Below are positions 23,144 through 29,591 of a DNA stretch of 29,591 bases, in pieces. Where the stretch lies: assembly GCA_023403375.1 (NCBI GenBank), contig JAEYEN010000119.1:1-29591 (forward strand), written 5' to 3'. Source of the DNA: Bacillota bacterium. Lineage in GTDB: Bacteria; Bacillota; Clostridia; Christensenellales; Borkfalkiaceae. Within the stretch, counting starts at the first letter, position 1; each line of letters starts with the position of its first letter. Made by a program: the position numbers and the translations under genes. The notes beneath the pieces were generated by a model. The model saw only the letters and a program-made list of their open reading frames with translations, had not been told where the DNA came from and ran no database searches.

Positions 23144-24682
23144 CTAAAAAATATCCTCGTCCGAAACAAACTTTTTGTCGGCGGTATTGTAGGCGTTATT
23201 GTCAGCGTTTTTGTCGGCGTTTTCTTTTACTTCGGCGTTCTCTTCTCCGCCAAGTTGTTCCCGTCTTTCATGCGGAGCGGGCGAAGAATTTTCGTCGCCG
23301 TCGAAAGATTCGGGTTCTCCCGATTCGGTGTCTATATTTAAGAATTTAGTGCATTCGCCCTTAAAATAGAGTTCCGTAAGTCCCGTGGGGCCGCTTCTGT
23401 TTTTCTCTATGATGATTTCCGCAACGTTCTTTTTAACCTTGCCTTCCTGCAATTCTTTTTCGGTTGCGCCTTTATCGGGGCGGTGAATAAACATAACTAT
23501 ATCCGCGTCCTGTTCTATTGCGCCAGACTCTCTCAAATCGGAAAGTTGCGGACGACCTTTTCTCGTTTCTACCGCACGGGATAACTGCGACAGCGCAAGT
23601 ACGGGAACGTTACATTCTTTTGCGAGAATTTTAAGGTTACGCGAGATTTCGGTTATCTCCTGCTGACGGTTATCGGAGTTCCTTTTGGAATCGGCGGTCA
23701 TTAACTGAATATAGTCTATCATAACTAAATCCAGACCGTATTTACGCTTGATTCTTCTGCATTTAGACAACACTTGCTGGGGCGTAGTTATAGCCGAATC
23801 GTCTATGTAAATTTTGGATTTATTCAGTATTTCCTTGGCGCGGTTTATTCTCATCCATTCGGACTTATTCATCTCGCCTTTGCTTGCGTGTTCCATAGAA
23901 ACGTTGGCTACCGAACAGATTAGTCTTTGCACTATTTCTTCCTTGCTCATTTCGAGCGAGAATACCGCGCACGAATATCCGCTGGTCGCAATGTTGCCGA
24001 CGATGTTCATCGCAAGCGAAGTTTTACCCACTGCGGGGCGCGCCGCCAATATAACGAGATTACTCTTATGAAGTCCGTCTAAAAGTTTATCTATGCCGCG
24101 GTACTGCGTTCTGATACCCCTTAACGCCTTTTTGTTGCGGCTGAGTTCGTCAAGCGCCATCATAACGTCGGGGATGACTTCGCTTATCTCCACTATACTG
24201 CCCGTATCTGCCGTTTCGGATATATCGAACACCGTTTTTTCGGCAAAAGCAAGCGCCGCATTTTTATCGGTGGCGGTTTTACATTCTTCTATTATCTCCG
24301 AAGAACCGCTAATTAATTTTCTTAACATTCCGTCGCGCTTTACTATATTATAGTAACTCATATAGTTTGCGGTGGACGGCATTATATCGGTCAGCGAAGT
24401 AAGTTTTTCAATTCCGCCCGTTAACTCTAACAAGCCTTGTTTATCCAGCGCGTCCGCAATGTTGATTAAGTCTATCGTCTGATTGGAATTATTAAGACCT
24501 ATCATCGCGTGGAGAATGTTTTTGTGCGACTCCGCGAAAAAATCTTCTTCTTTTAAATCGGAAAGTATCTCCGTCTGAATTTTCGTGTCCAGCATCAAAC
24601 AGCCGAGAAGCGATTGCTCCGCTTCTAAACTGTGCGGCATATCCCCCGCTTTTCTGACTTTTCCGTTGTTCTTATCCGCCAT
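23144..24682 (-). CDS. dnaB: Replicative DNA helicase
   Basis: A 512-residue DnaB (DnaC in Bacillus naming). The N-terminal primase-interacting domain is at about 13-115, followed by a linker and the RecA-like helicase domain with Walker A ARPAVGKTS (214-222), the Walker B-like VMIDYIQLM, and DLRESGAIEQDADIVMF. It is longer than typical because of an acidic, low-complexity tail of about 55 residues that includes four tetrapeptides (ADKN, ADNN, AYNT, ADKK) and ends VSDEDIF. GGGAG lies 7 bases before the ATG. A hairpin (24698-24715) stands directly upstream of that site. Confidence 0.96.
   Translation of the reverse strand: MADKNNGKVRKAGDMPHSLEAEQSLLGCLMLDTKIQTEILSDLKEEDFFAESHKNILHAMIGLNNSNQTIDLINIADALDKQGLLELTGGIEKLTSLTDIMPSTANYMSYYNIVKRDGMLRKLISGSSEIIEECKTATDKNAALAFAEKTVFDISETADTGSIVEISEVIPDVMMALDELSRNKKALRGIRTQYRGIDKLLDGLHKSNLVILAARPAVGKTSLAMNIVGNIATSGYSCAVFSLEMSKEEIVQRLICSVANVSMEHASKGEMNKSEWMRINRAKEILNKSKIYIDDSAITTPQQVLSKCRRIKRKYGLDLVMIDYIQLMTADSKRNSDNRQQEITEISRNLKILAKECNVPVLALSQLSRAVETRKGRPQLSDLRESGAIEQDADIVMFIHRPDKGATEKELQEGKVKKNVAEIIIEKNRSGPTGLTELYFKGECTKFLNIDTESGEPESFDGDENSSPAPHERREQLGGEENAEVKENADKNADNNAYNTADKKFVSDEDIF
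23172..23219. repeat. In-frame 12-bp tandem repeats near the 3' end of dnaB
   Basis: Four head-to-tail 12-base units (TTTTTGTCGGCG, GTATTGTAGGCG, TTATTGTCAGCG, TTTTTGTCGGCG) encode the Ala-Asp/Tyr-Lys/Asn-Asn/Thr tetrapeptides of the DnaB tail. The first and last are identical. They start 28 bases before the stop codon. Confidence 0.92.
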
Positions 24683-24697
24683 ATTTAATCTCCCGTG

Positions 24698-24715
24698 CGT
24701 TACTTCATAGTAACG
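24698..24715. promoter_or_regulatory. Hairpin just upstream of the dnaB ribosome binding site
   Basis: CGTTACT (24698-24704) and AGTAACG (24709-24715) form a 7-bp stem with a 4-base loop. On the plus strand AATTTTTGTTTTT follows, so it resembles a plus-strand terminator. On the minus strand it lies 15 bases before the dnaB start codon, next to GGGAG, and could affect translation. Confidence 0.5.
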
Positions 24716-24853
24716 AATTTTTGTTTTTCCATGCCTTTCGGCGTTCTGTTTTTATTTTTTTCTTTCGGTTTTTTTTAACTATTTATTTCTGCCGCTTTTT
24801 CTGTCGTCTTCTCTTTTCTTCTGCCGATTGCCGCCGAATTTACAATGCCTGAT

Positions 24854-26602
24854 TTATAACTTTGTATATTCGTCAAGAGCGTTTTCAAAAGTCTTAAACG
24901 CAGAAAGGAAAGGTGCGTCCGTCGTCAAATCAACGCCTGCGATTTTAAGCAGTTCCGTCGGCGAATCGGAATTCCCCGAAGATAAAAACTTAAAGTAGTC
25001 TTTAACCGCAGTTTCGCCTTCCGTGTAAATTCTGTCTGCAATAGCGAGCGCGGAAATAATGCCCGTCGCATATTTGTAAACGTAAAACGCTCTGTAAAAA
25101 TGCGGAATTCTCGCCCATTCGTATTTTATTTCGTCGTCGCTTATCACGGCGTTGCCGTAATATTTTTTGTTGAGTTCCAGATATTTTTCGCAAAGGTTGT
25201 CTTTGGTAAGCGGTTCGCCCTTTTCCACCGCCCCGTGCGAGAATTCTTCAAACTCCGCAAACTGAGTCTGGCGGAAAAGCGTGGTCCTAATCATTTCCAT
25301 AAGATAGGAAAGCAGATATTTTTTGACCTTAACGTCTTTCGCTTCTTTCAAAAGGTATTTAAGCAATAAAACTTCGTTTACAGTGCTTGCCACTTCCGCA
25401 ACGAAAATTTTATAATCGGCTTTTGCGTACGGCTGATTTTTGTTTGAAAAATAAGAGTGAATGCTATGCCCCATTTCGTGCGCAATCGTAAACACGTCGT
25501 GCGTGGTTTGCTGATAATTCAACAAAACGTAAGGGTGCGTGTCGTAAACCGCAACGCTGTACGCGCCGCTTCTTTTATTCTTGGTTTCGTAAACGGAAAG
25601 CCAGCGTTCGTCGTGCGCCTTTTTCAGAAGTTCGCCGTATTCTTCCCCTAACGGGCTTAAACCTTTTATAACAAGTTCGTACGCCTCGTCGTAAGGCAAT
25701 TTTAAGTCGGCGTCCGTAACGGTCGGCACGTAAACGTCGTACATATGCATTTTGTCGTAGCCGAGCGCCTTTTTCTTTTCCGCCATATAACGGTGCAAAA
25801 GCGGAAGCGAGCCGTTTACCGTTTTTATAAGGTTATGATAAACGCTTTCCGGCACGTCTTCGGTAGAAAGCGCTTTGTTTAACGCGCTTGTATAGTTTTT
25901 TGCTTTTGCGATAAACACGTCTTTTTTAACGCTCCCGTAATAGGTTGCGGTTATGGTATCTATAAGCGAAATGTACGCGCCGTAATAACTCTTAAAGCAT
26001 TTTTTCCTTAACAGCCTGTCTTTATCGTGCATTATAACGCCGTAAGTCCCGTGGCTTAAAGGAAGGGTTTCTTTACCGTTTTTTATGCTTTTAAGGGGAA
26101 GGTTCGCATTGTCGATTTTAGTGAAAATATCTCTGAAACTCGAAAGCGTTTCCGCGCTTAAAGCGATAAGTTTTTCTTCGTTTTCGGATAAGACGTGTTC
26201 CTTTTCTTTAAGCAGACATTTAATAAAATAGTCGTACTCCGACAGGTCCTTATCCACGGAATATTCCGCTAATTTTTCTTTGGGAAGCGCAGTGAGTTCG
26301 GGAACGATGAACGCCGACTGCGCGCCGAATACCGCGCACAGAGAAGTTACTTTGGAATTAAGCGCGTCGTAAACGCTGTCTGCGGTGTCCACGTCGTGCA
26401 ACATCATCGCATAAACCGAAAGTTTTTCTATAATTCTACCTAACTCTTCCTGTTTTTTGAAACAAGCGAGAAAATATTTCTTTTCTCCGAGTTTACCCTT
26501 GAATTCGGAAAAGTCTATGCGTTTTTCTACAAGCGAAAACTCCTTTTCCCAATCCTCAACGCTTTTATATATATCTTCCGTAGCCCACTCGTATCTGTTC
26601 AC
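24854..26602 (-). CDS. pepF: Oligoendopeptidase F (M3 metallopeptidase)
   Basis: A 582-residue M3B zinc peptidase that hydrolyses oligopeptides in the cytoplasm. The zinc motif HEMGH is at 375-379, with a further Glu ligand expected downstream in VAEVASTVNE. The C-terminal signature region around EWARIPHFYRAFYVYKYATG supports PepF. Length matches the family (about 600). The start codon is GTG (26600-26602), with AAGAAGG 7 bases upstream. There is no signal peptide. The gap to dnaB is T/C-rich on the plus strand, with weak repeats and no clear terminator. Confidence 0.95.
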   Translation of the reverse strand: MNRYEWATEDIYKSVEDWEKEFSLVEKRIDFSEFKGKLGEKKYFLACFKKQEELGRIIEKLSVYAMMLHDVDTADSVYDALNSKVTSLCAVFGAQSAFIVPELTALPKEKLAEYSVDKDLSEYDYFIKCLLKEKEHVLSENEEKLIALSAETLSSFRDIFTKIDNANLPLKSIKNGKETLPLSHGTYGVIMHDKDRLLRKKCFKSYYGAYISLIDTITATYYGSVKKDVFIAKAKNYTSALNKALSTEDVPESVYHNLIKTVNGSLPLLHRYMAEKKKALGYDKMHMYDVYVPTVTDADLKLPYDEAYELVIKGLSPLGEEYGELLKKAHDERWLSVYETKNKRSGAYSVAVYDTHPYVLLNYQQTTHDVFTIAHEMGHSIHSYFSNKNQPYAKADYKIFVAEVASTVNEVLLLKYLLKEAKDVKVKKYLLSYLMEMIRTTLFRQTQFAEFEEFSHGAVEKGEPLTKDNLCEKYLELNKKYYGNAVISDDEIKYEWARIPHFYRAFYVYKYATGIISALAIADRIYTEGETAVKDYFKFLSSGNSDSPTELLKIAGVDLTTDAPFLSAFKTFENALDEYTKL

Positions 26603-26637
26603 TTTTTTGCCTTCTTTATGATTTTTATTTTTAATCG

Positions 26638-27993
26638 TTAGTTTTTATTGCTGTGTATGGGTGCGGGCATTCTTCCGCCGCGATTGATAAATTCCGAACA
26701 GGAATACGGCGAAGTCGCCATAATGGGCGCGCTTCCTAAAAGTCCGCCGAATTCCACGTTATCGCCCACCTTTTTGTCGGGCACGGGAATAACTCTCACC
26801 GCCGTAGTCTTATTGTTTATCATACCTATCGCGCATTCGTCCGCTATAATACCGCTGATTGTCGTGGCAGGCGTATCTCCGGGGATTGCCACCATATCTA
26901 TTCCCACGCTGCAAACCGCGGTCATCGCTTCTAACTTGTTAAGCGATATAGCACCGCTCTTTGCCGCCGCTATCATACCCGCGTCTTCGCTTACGGGGAT
27001 AAAGGCGCCCGATAATCCGCCCACGCTGCCGCTTGCCATAACGCCGCCCTTTTTAACCGCGTCGTTAAGCATGGCGAGTGCCGCCGTCGTTCCGTGGCAG
27101 CCCACCGATTGCAAACCCATTTCTTCTAAAATGTGCGCGACCGAATCGCCCATAACGGGTGTGGGCGCAAGCGATAAATCGACTATGCCGAATTCCGCGT
27201 TTAACCGTTTTGCCGCCTGTTTTGCGATAAGTTCGCCCGCTCTCGTAATCTTAAAAGCCGTCTTTTTGATTATTTCGGCAATTTCGTTTATAGACGCGCC
27301 TTTCGCGCTCTTTAATGCGTGATGTACCACGCCGGGACCCGAAACGCCTACGTTTATAACCGTTTCACCCTCGCCCAAGCCGTGGAACGCGCCCGCCATA
27401 AAGGGGTTATCTTCTACCGCGTTACAGAACACGACGAGTTTTGCCGCGCCTAAACCGTCTTTATCTTTTGTAAGCAACGCCGTCTTTTTAACTATTTCGC
27501 CCATAAGTTTTACGGCGTCCATATTTATACCGTTTTTAGAAGTTCCGACGTTTACCGAAGAACACATTCTGTCGGTTACGGAAAGCGCTTCCGGTATACT
27601 TTTTATAAAACTTTCTTCCGCTTTGGTCATACCTTTCTGAACAAGCGCCGAATAGCCGCCCAGAAAGTCTACGCCTACCGTTTTCGCCGCGTTATCGAGC
27701 GCTTTTGCCAAAACGACTTCTTTACCGGCAAAAGAAGCGGTTAAAATGCTTGCGGGGGTTATGGAAACCCTTTTATTTATAATGGGAATGCCGTATTCCG
27801 CACCGAGTTCGCTTGCAACCGCAACGATACGCTCCGCCTTTTTACAGATTTTATCGTATACAAGGCGAGAAGTTTCTTCCGCGCTTTCTCTTATGCAGGA
27901 AAGCAGGTTGATACCCATCGTAATTGTTCTCACGTCGAAATGTTCTTTTTCGACCATATCGATAGTTTCTATAATCTCTTTTCTGTTAAGCAT
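26638..27993 (-). CDS. UPF0210 family protein (PFL-like)
   Basis: A 451-residue member of the UPF0210/DUF711 family, often named PFL family protein because of distant structural likeness to pyruvate formate-lyase. Conserved Gly-rich blocks include ITMGINLLSC near 25, VNKRVSITPAS-like INKRVSITPAS near 73, VGVSGPGVVHHALK, CHGTTAALAMLNDAVKKGG and SGSVGGLSGAFIPVSEDAGM. No biochemical role is firmly established, to my knowledge. It follows a UPF0237 ACT-domain gene by 26 bases; this pair is widely conserved, suggesting that the ACT protein regulates it or works with it. Confidence 0.88.
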   Translation of the reverse strand: MLNRKEIIETIDMVEKEHFDVRTITMGINLLSCIRESAEETSRLVYDKICKKAERIVAVASELGAEYGIPIINKRVSITPASILTASFAGKEVVLAKALDNAAKTVGVDFLGGYSALVQKGMTKAEESFIKSIPEALSVTDRMCSSVNVGTSKNGINMDAVKLMGEIVKKTALLTKDKDGLGAAKLVVFCNAVEDNPFMAGAFHGLGEGETVINVGVSGPGVVHHALKSAKGASINEIAEIIKKTAFKITRAGELIAKQAAKRLNAEFGIVDLSLAPTPVMGDSVAHILEEMGLQSVGCHGTTAALAMLNDAVKKGGVMASGSVGGLSGAFIPVSEDAGMIAAAKSGAISLNKLEAMTAVCSVGIDMVAIPGDTPATTISGIIADECAIGMINNKTTAVRVIPVPDKKVGDNVEFGGLLGSAPIMATSPYSCSEFINRGGRMPAPIHSNKN

Positions 27994-28019
27994 TTTCTTT
28001 GCTCCCGTATAATAAGCCC

Positions 28020-28289
28020 TTAAATGGTGTGCATTGCGTTAAAAATATCTTCGTGCTGAATTCTTATCGAAACGCCGATTTGGTCGCCGAGATTTTTAAG
28101 TTTTGCGTTGAGTTCCGCTATTCCCGATTTTTTCTCGTCTATACTGCAAAGCATTATCATCGTAAAGTTGTCCTGAACGATGGTCTGGCTTATGTCTTCG
28201 ATATTCACGTCGTTATCGGCAAGCAGTCCCGAAACTTTTGCTATTATTCCCGTTTTGTCTTTACCTATTACAGTTACTATCGCTTTCAT
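28020..28289 (-). CDS. UPF0237 ACT-domain protein
   Basis: An 89-residue protein consisting of one ACT-like domain, beginning MKAIVTVIGKDKTGIIAKVS, with the family's NVNIEDISQTIVQDNFTMIM strand-helix unit. ACT domains bind amino acids or mediate dimers. The ATG at 28289 is chosen over an in-frame ATG at 28310 because AAGGAG lies 7 bases upstream of it and the N-terminus fits the family. It overlaps the upstream membrane-protein gene by 29 bases and is paired with the UPF0210 gene. The ligand is unknown. Confidence 0.92.
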   Translation of the reverse strand: MKAIVTVIGKDKTGIIAKVSGLLADNDVNIEDISQTIVQDNFTMIMLCSIDEKKSGIAELNAKLKNLGDQIGVSIRIQHEDIFNAMHTI

Positions 28290-28818
28290 TTTGTTGCTCC
28301 TTTTCTTCAAGTATTTGATATTCTAATAAAAAATTGCCGTGAGTTATAAATTTAACCGTTGCCGAAAGCGGTATTTCGGGGAAAGGTCTGTCGTAAAAAA
28401 CTAAAACTTTTCTTTCAAAATAGTCTTGTTTTATTTCGTTCCATTCTAAAAATATAAGCGATTTAACGTCTACGCCGTCTTTAACCTGCGGCGTTTCGTC
28501 ATACTCGAAAAAATTCGCTTCGCTCTCTTCTTTAAGCCCCTTTTCTATGTTCTGCATAAACCTGAACATTTTTTGCGCCTTTTTATACACCGTTCCGAGA
28601 TAAACGAAAGCAAATATAACGTATACCGCGGTAAGCGGATAATGCACCGCTTTTACCGTTGCTATCATAGGCGAATGATAGGGCAAAAATATATAATATA
28701 CGAGCAGCGCAACGGAAGCCGCGGCGTACGCCGCAGTGATTGCCAAAAATACCGCAAGCAACAGATTCCTGCGCTTTTTTGCTTTATAATAATCTTCTTT
28801 GCCGTAATATTTTATCAT
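28261..28818 (-). CDS. Small membrane protein with two transmembrane segments
   Basis: A 185-residue protein I do not recognise. A basic N-terminus (MIKYYGKEDYYKAKKRR) precedes two membrane segments at about 18-44 and 52-77. A 100-residue cytoplasmic-looking domain then contains KSLIFLEWNEIKQDYFERKVLVF. The ATG at 28818 has AAGGA 7 bases upstream and is preferred over a start at 28863, which would extend into repeat sequence. The 3' end overlaps the UPF0237 gene by 29 bases, so the two are translationally coupled. It may be the first gene of the UPF0237-UPF0210 transcript. Function unknown. Confidence 0.72.
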   Translation of the reverse strand: MIKYYGKEDYYKAKKRRNLLLAVFLAITAAYAAASVALLVYYIFLPYHSPMIATVKAVHYPLTAVYVIFAFVYLGTVYKKAQKMFRFMQNIEKGLKEESEANFFEYDETPQVKDGVDVKSLIFLEWNEIKQDYFERKVLVFYDRPFPEIPLSATVKFITHGNFLLEYQILEEKEQQNESDSNCNR

Positions 28819-28841
28819 CAGGTCTTCCTTAATTTTTATAT

Positions 28842-28901
28842 ACCGTTCGCAACCGTTATACAACCATTTGAACCGACTGTAACCGAACGCAACCGATTGC
28901 G
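28842..28901. repeat. Six 9-11-bp ACCG repeats upstream of the membrane-protein gene
   Basis: ACC(G/A) starts at 28842, 28852, 28863, 28872, 28882 and 28892, once per helical turn (ACCGTTCGCA, ACCGACTGTA, ACCGAACGCA, ACCGATTGCG among them). On the minus strand this is a series of CGGT motifs ending 24 bases before the ATG at 28818. It could be a multi-site operator or a decayed minisatellite. Confidence 0.7.
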
Positions 28902-28906
28902 CCGCG

Positions 28907-29081
28907 CTTAAATAATATTGCGCTATCGTATTCGGACGCCTTAAAATGTTCGCGCTAAAAAAACACTTATGCGCTAACCTTAAATTGTCGTATTCAAAAA
29001 CTCACAAACGCCAACCTTAAAGTAGTCGTATTCAAAACTCTTAAACGCCAACTTAAACTCGCGGCAGACTTAAAATTGTAA
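28907..29081. repeat. About 37-bp degenerate tandem repeats downstream of the signal peptidase
   Basis: Units opening with CTTAAA begin at 28907, 28940, 28979, 29016, 29052 and 29069. The pair at 28979-29015 and 29016-29051 is clearest, sharing TCGTATTCAAAA and AAACGCCAAC. A 20-base GCGGCAG unit is also repeated near the gene end (29061 and 29082). The array fills the gap between the signal peptidase stop and the membrane-protein gene; no gene or terminator is visible in it. Confidence 0.8.
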
Positions 29082-29092
29082 GCGGCAGTCCG

Positions 29093-29591
29093 TCAGTTAC
29101 CCGTTCTCGAACAGGAACTTTGACCGAGAATGGATTCCACAAAGTTGAAGTACCCCGTGGTTAAACCTTTAATGCTTAAAGACCAGTTGGGTATAACCCC
29201 CACCACGTCTTTTGTTTTGCAGGGTCCTTCTTTTCTGGCGTCCCTGCTGTTTATTCTGTTGTCGCCGAGATAAAAAATCTCGTTATCTTTCAGCACCCAC
29301 TTATTATACCCGTAATGGAACCCTTCCGTTTTGCTGTATATTTTAGTGTCCTGCCATTTGTCGAGATAAGGTTCGCTTAAAGCGGAACCGTTAAGATAGA
29401 CCTTGCCGTCTTCTTTTATCTCCACGGTGTCGCCGCCAACGCCTATTACTCTTTTTATAATCCAGTCGTAACCCGTGGAACTCGCGCTGTTTTCAACAAC
29501 GTTGTCTATTATAATAATGCTGCCGCGCTCCACGCTTGCGTATTTATCCATAATAAGCATATCGCCGTTATTAAGCGTGGTGTCCATAGAC
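29093..29591 (-). CDS. lepB: Signal peptidase I, N-terminus beyond the window
   Basis: The C-terminal 166 residues of an S26 signal peptidase, which cleaves signal peptides from exported proteins at the outer membrane face. The nucleophile Ser is the TCT codon at 29588-29590, directly before MDTTLNNGDML, so the ATG at 29587 is internal and the gene continues past the right edge. The catalytic Lys is in IIKRVIGVGGDTVEI, and the conserved FYLGDNRINSRDAR box follows. The usual Pro after Ser-Met-x is Thr here. The N-terminal membrane anchor is not visible. An array of repeats follows the stop. Confidence 0.93.
   Translation of the reverse strand, partial: SMDTTLNNGDMLIMDKYASVERGSIIIIDNVVENSASSTGYDWIIKRVIGVGGDTVEIKEDGKVYLNGSALSEPYLDKWQDTKIYSKTEGFHYGYNKWVLKDNEIFYLGDNRINSRDARKEGPCKTKDVVGVIPNWSLSIKGLTTGYFNFVESILGQSSCSRTGN

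Noticed and set aside
26648..27322. 224-codon plus-strand open frame opposite the UPF0210 gene
   Set aside because: The minus strand matches a conserved family over its whole length; the antisense frame has no ribosome binding site or recognisable domain.

Overview
The window looks like chromosomal DNA of a low-to-mid GC member of the Bacillota, probably an anaerobic Clostridia-type organism. The evidence is the gene set: SpoVG, SepF, long-form HPF, the McsA-McsB-ClpC arginine-kinase system, a YwlE-type arginine phosphatase, and the ywlC-ywlE-rpiB order also known from Bacillus. I see no rRNA, tRNA, phage, transposon or CRISPR. Species cannot be read from the sequence.

Layout. (1) 1-5344, minus strand: a YesL-like membrane protein, a CPA2 cation:proton antiporter, Hsp33, a TPR protein and the first 40 codons of an unrecognised gene; the last four genes overlap one another. 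(2) 5543-9436, plus strand: asd, dapA, dapB (three consecutive steps towards diaminopimelate and lysine), then a PLP-homeostasis protein and sepF. (3) 9738-13733, minus strand: an ion permease, a lactate/malate-type dehydrogenase and murC. (4) 13867-14139, plus strand: spoVG with its own strong promoter. (5) 14527-29591, minus strand: a sugar-phosphate isomerase-like protein, hpf, clpC, mcsB, mcsA, galU, rpiB, the arginine phosphatase, ywlC, dnaB, pepF, a UPF0210/UPF0237 pair, a small membrane protein and a signal peptidase I cut by the window edge.

How the parts fit. asd-dapA-dapB, murC, sepF and galU serve cell-wall precursor supply, division and envelope sugars. mcsA-mcsB-clpC plus the phosphatase provide writer, adaptor, unfoldase and eraser of protein arginine phosphorylation within about 6 kb, with hpf and hslO as further stress functions.

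Most interesting points. First, the 310-base leader of the permease at 9738-11024 carries a clear yybP-ykoY (Mn2+) riboswitch whose closing stem shares bases with an intrinsic terminator, so the permease is a candidate manganese exporter of the ArsB/NhaD/CitM superfamily. Second, at least nine short degenerate tandem-repeat arrays sit in the small intergenic gaps. Several run into a stop codon and look like repeated duplication of the end of the gene; a fresh example is the 15-bp duplication that doubles the dapB stop. Third, the dehydrogenase has Arg at the residue that usually separates malate from lactate enzymes, and McsA lacks its usual N-terminal zinc finger.
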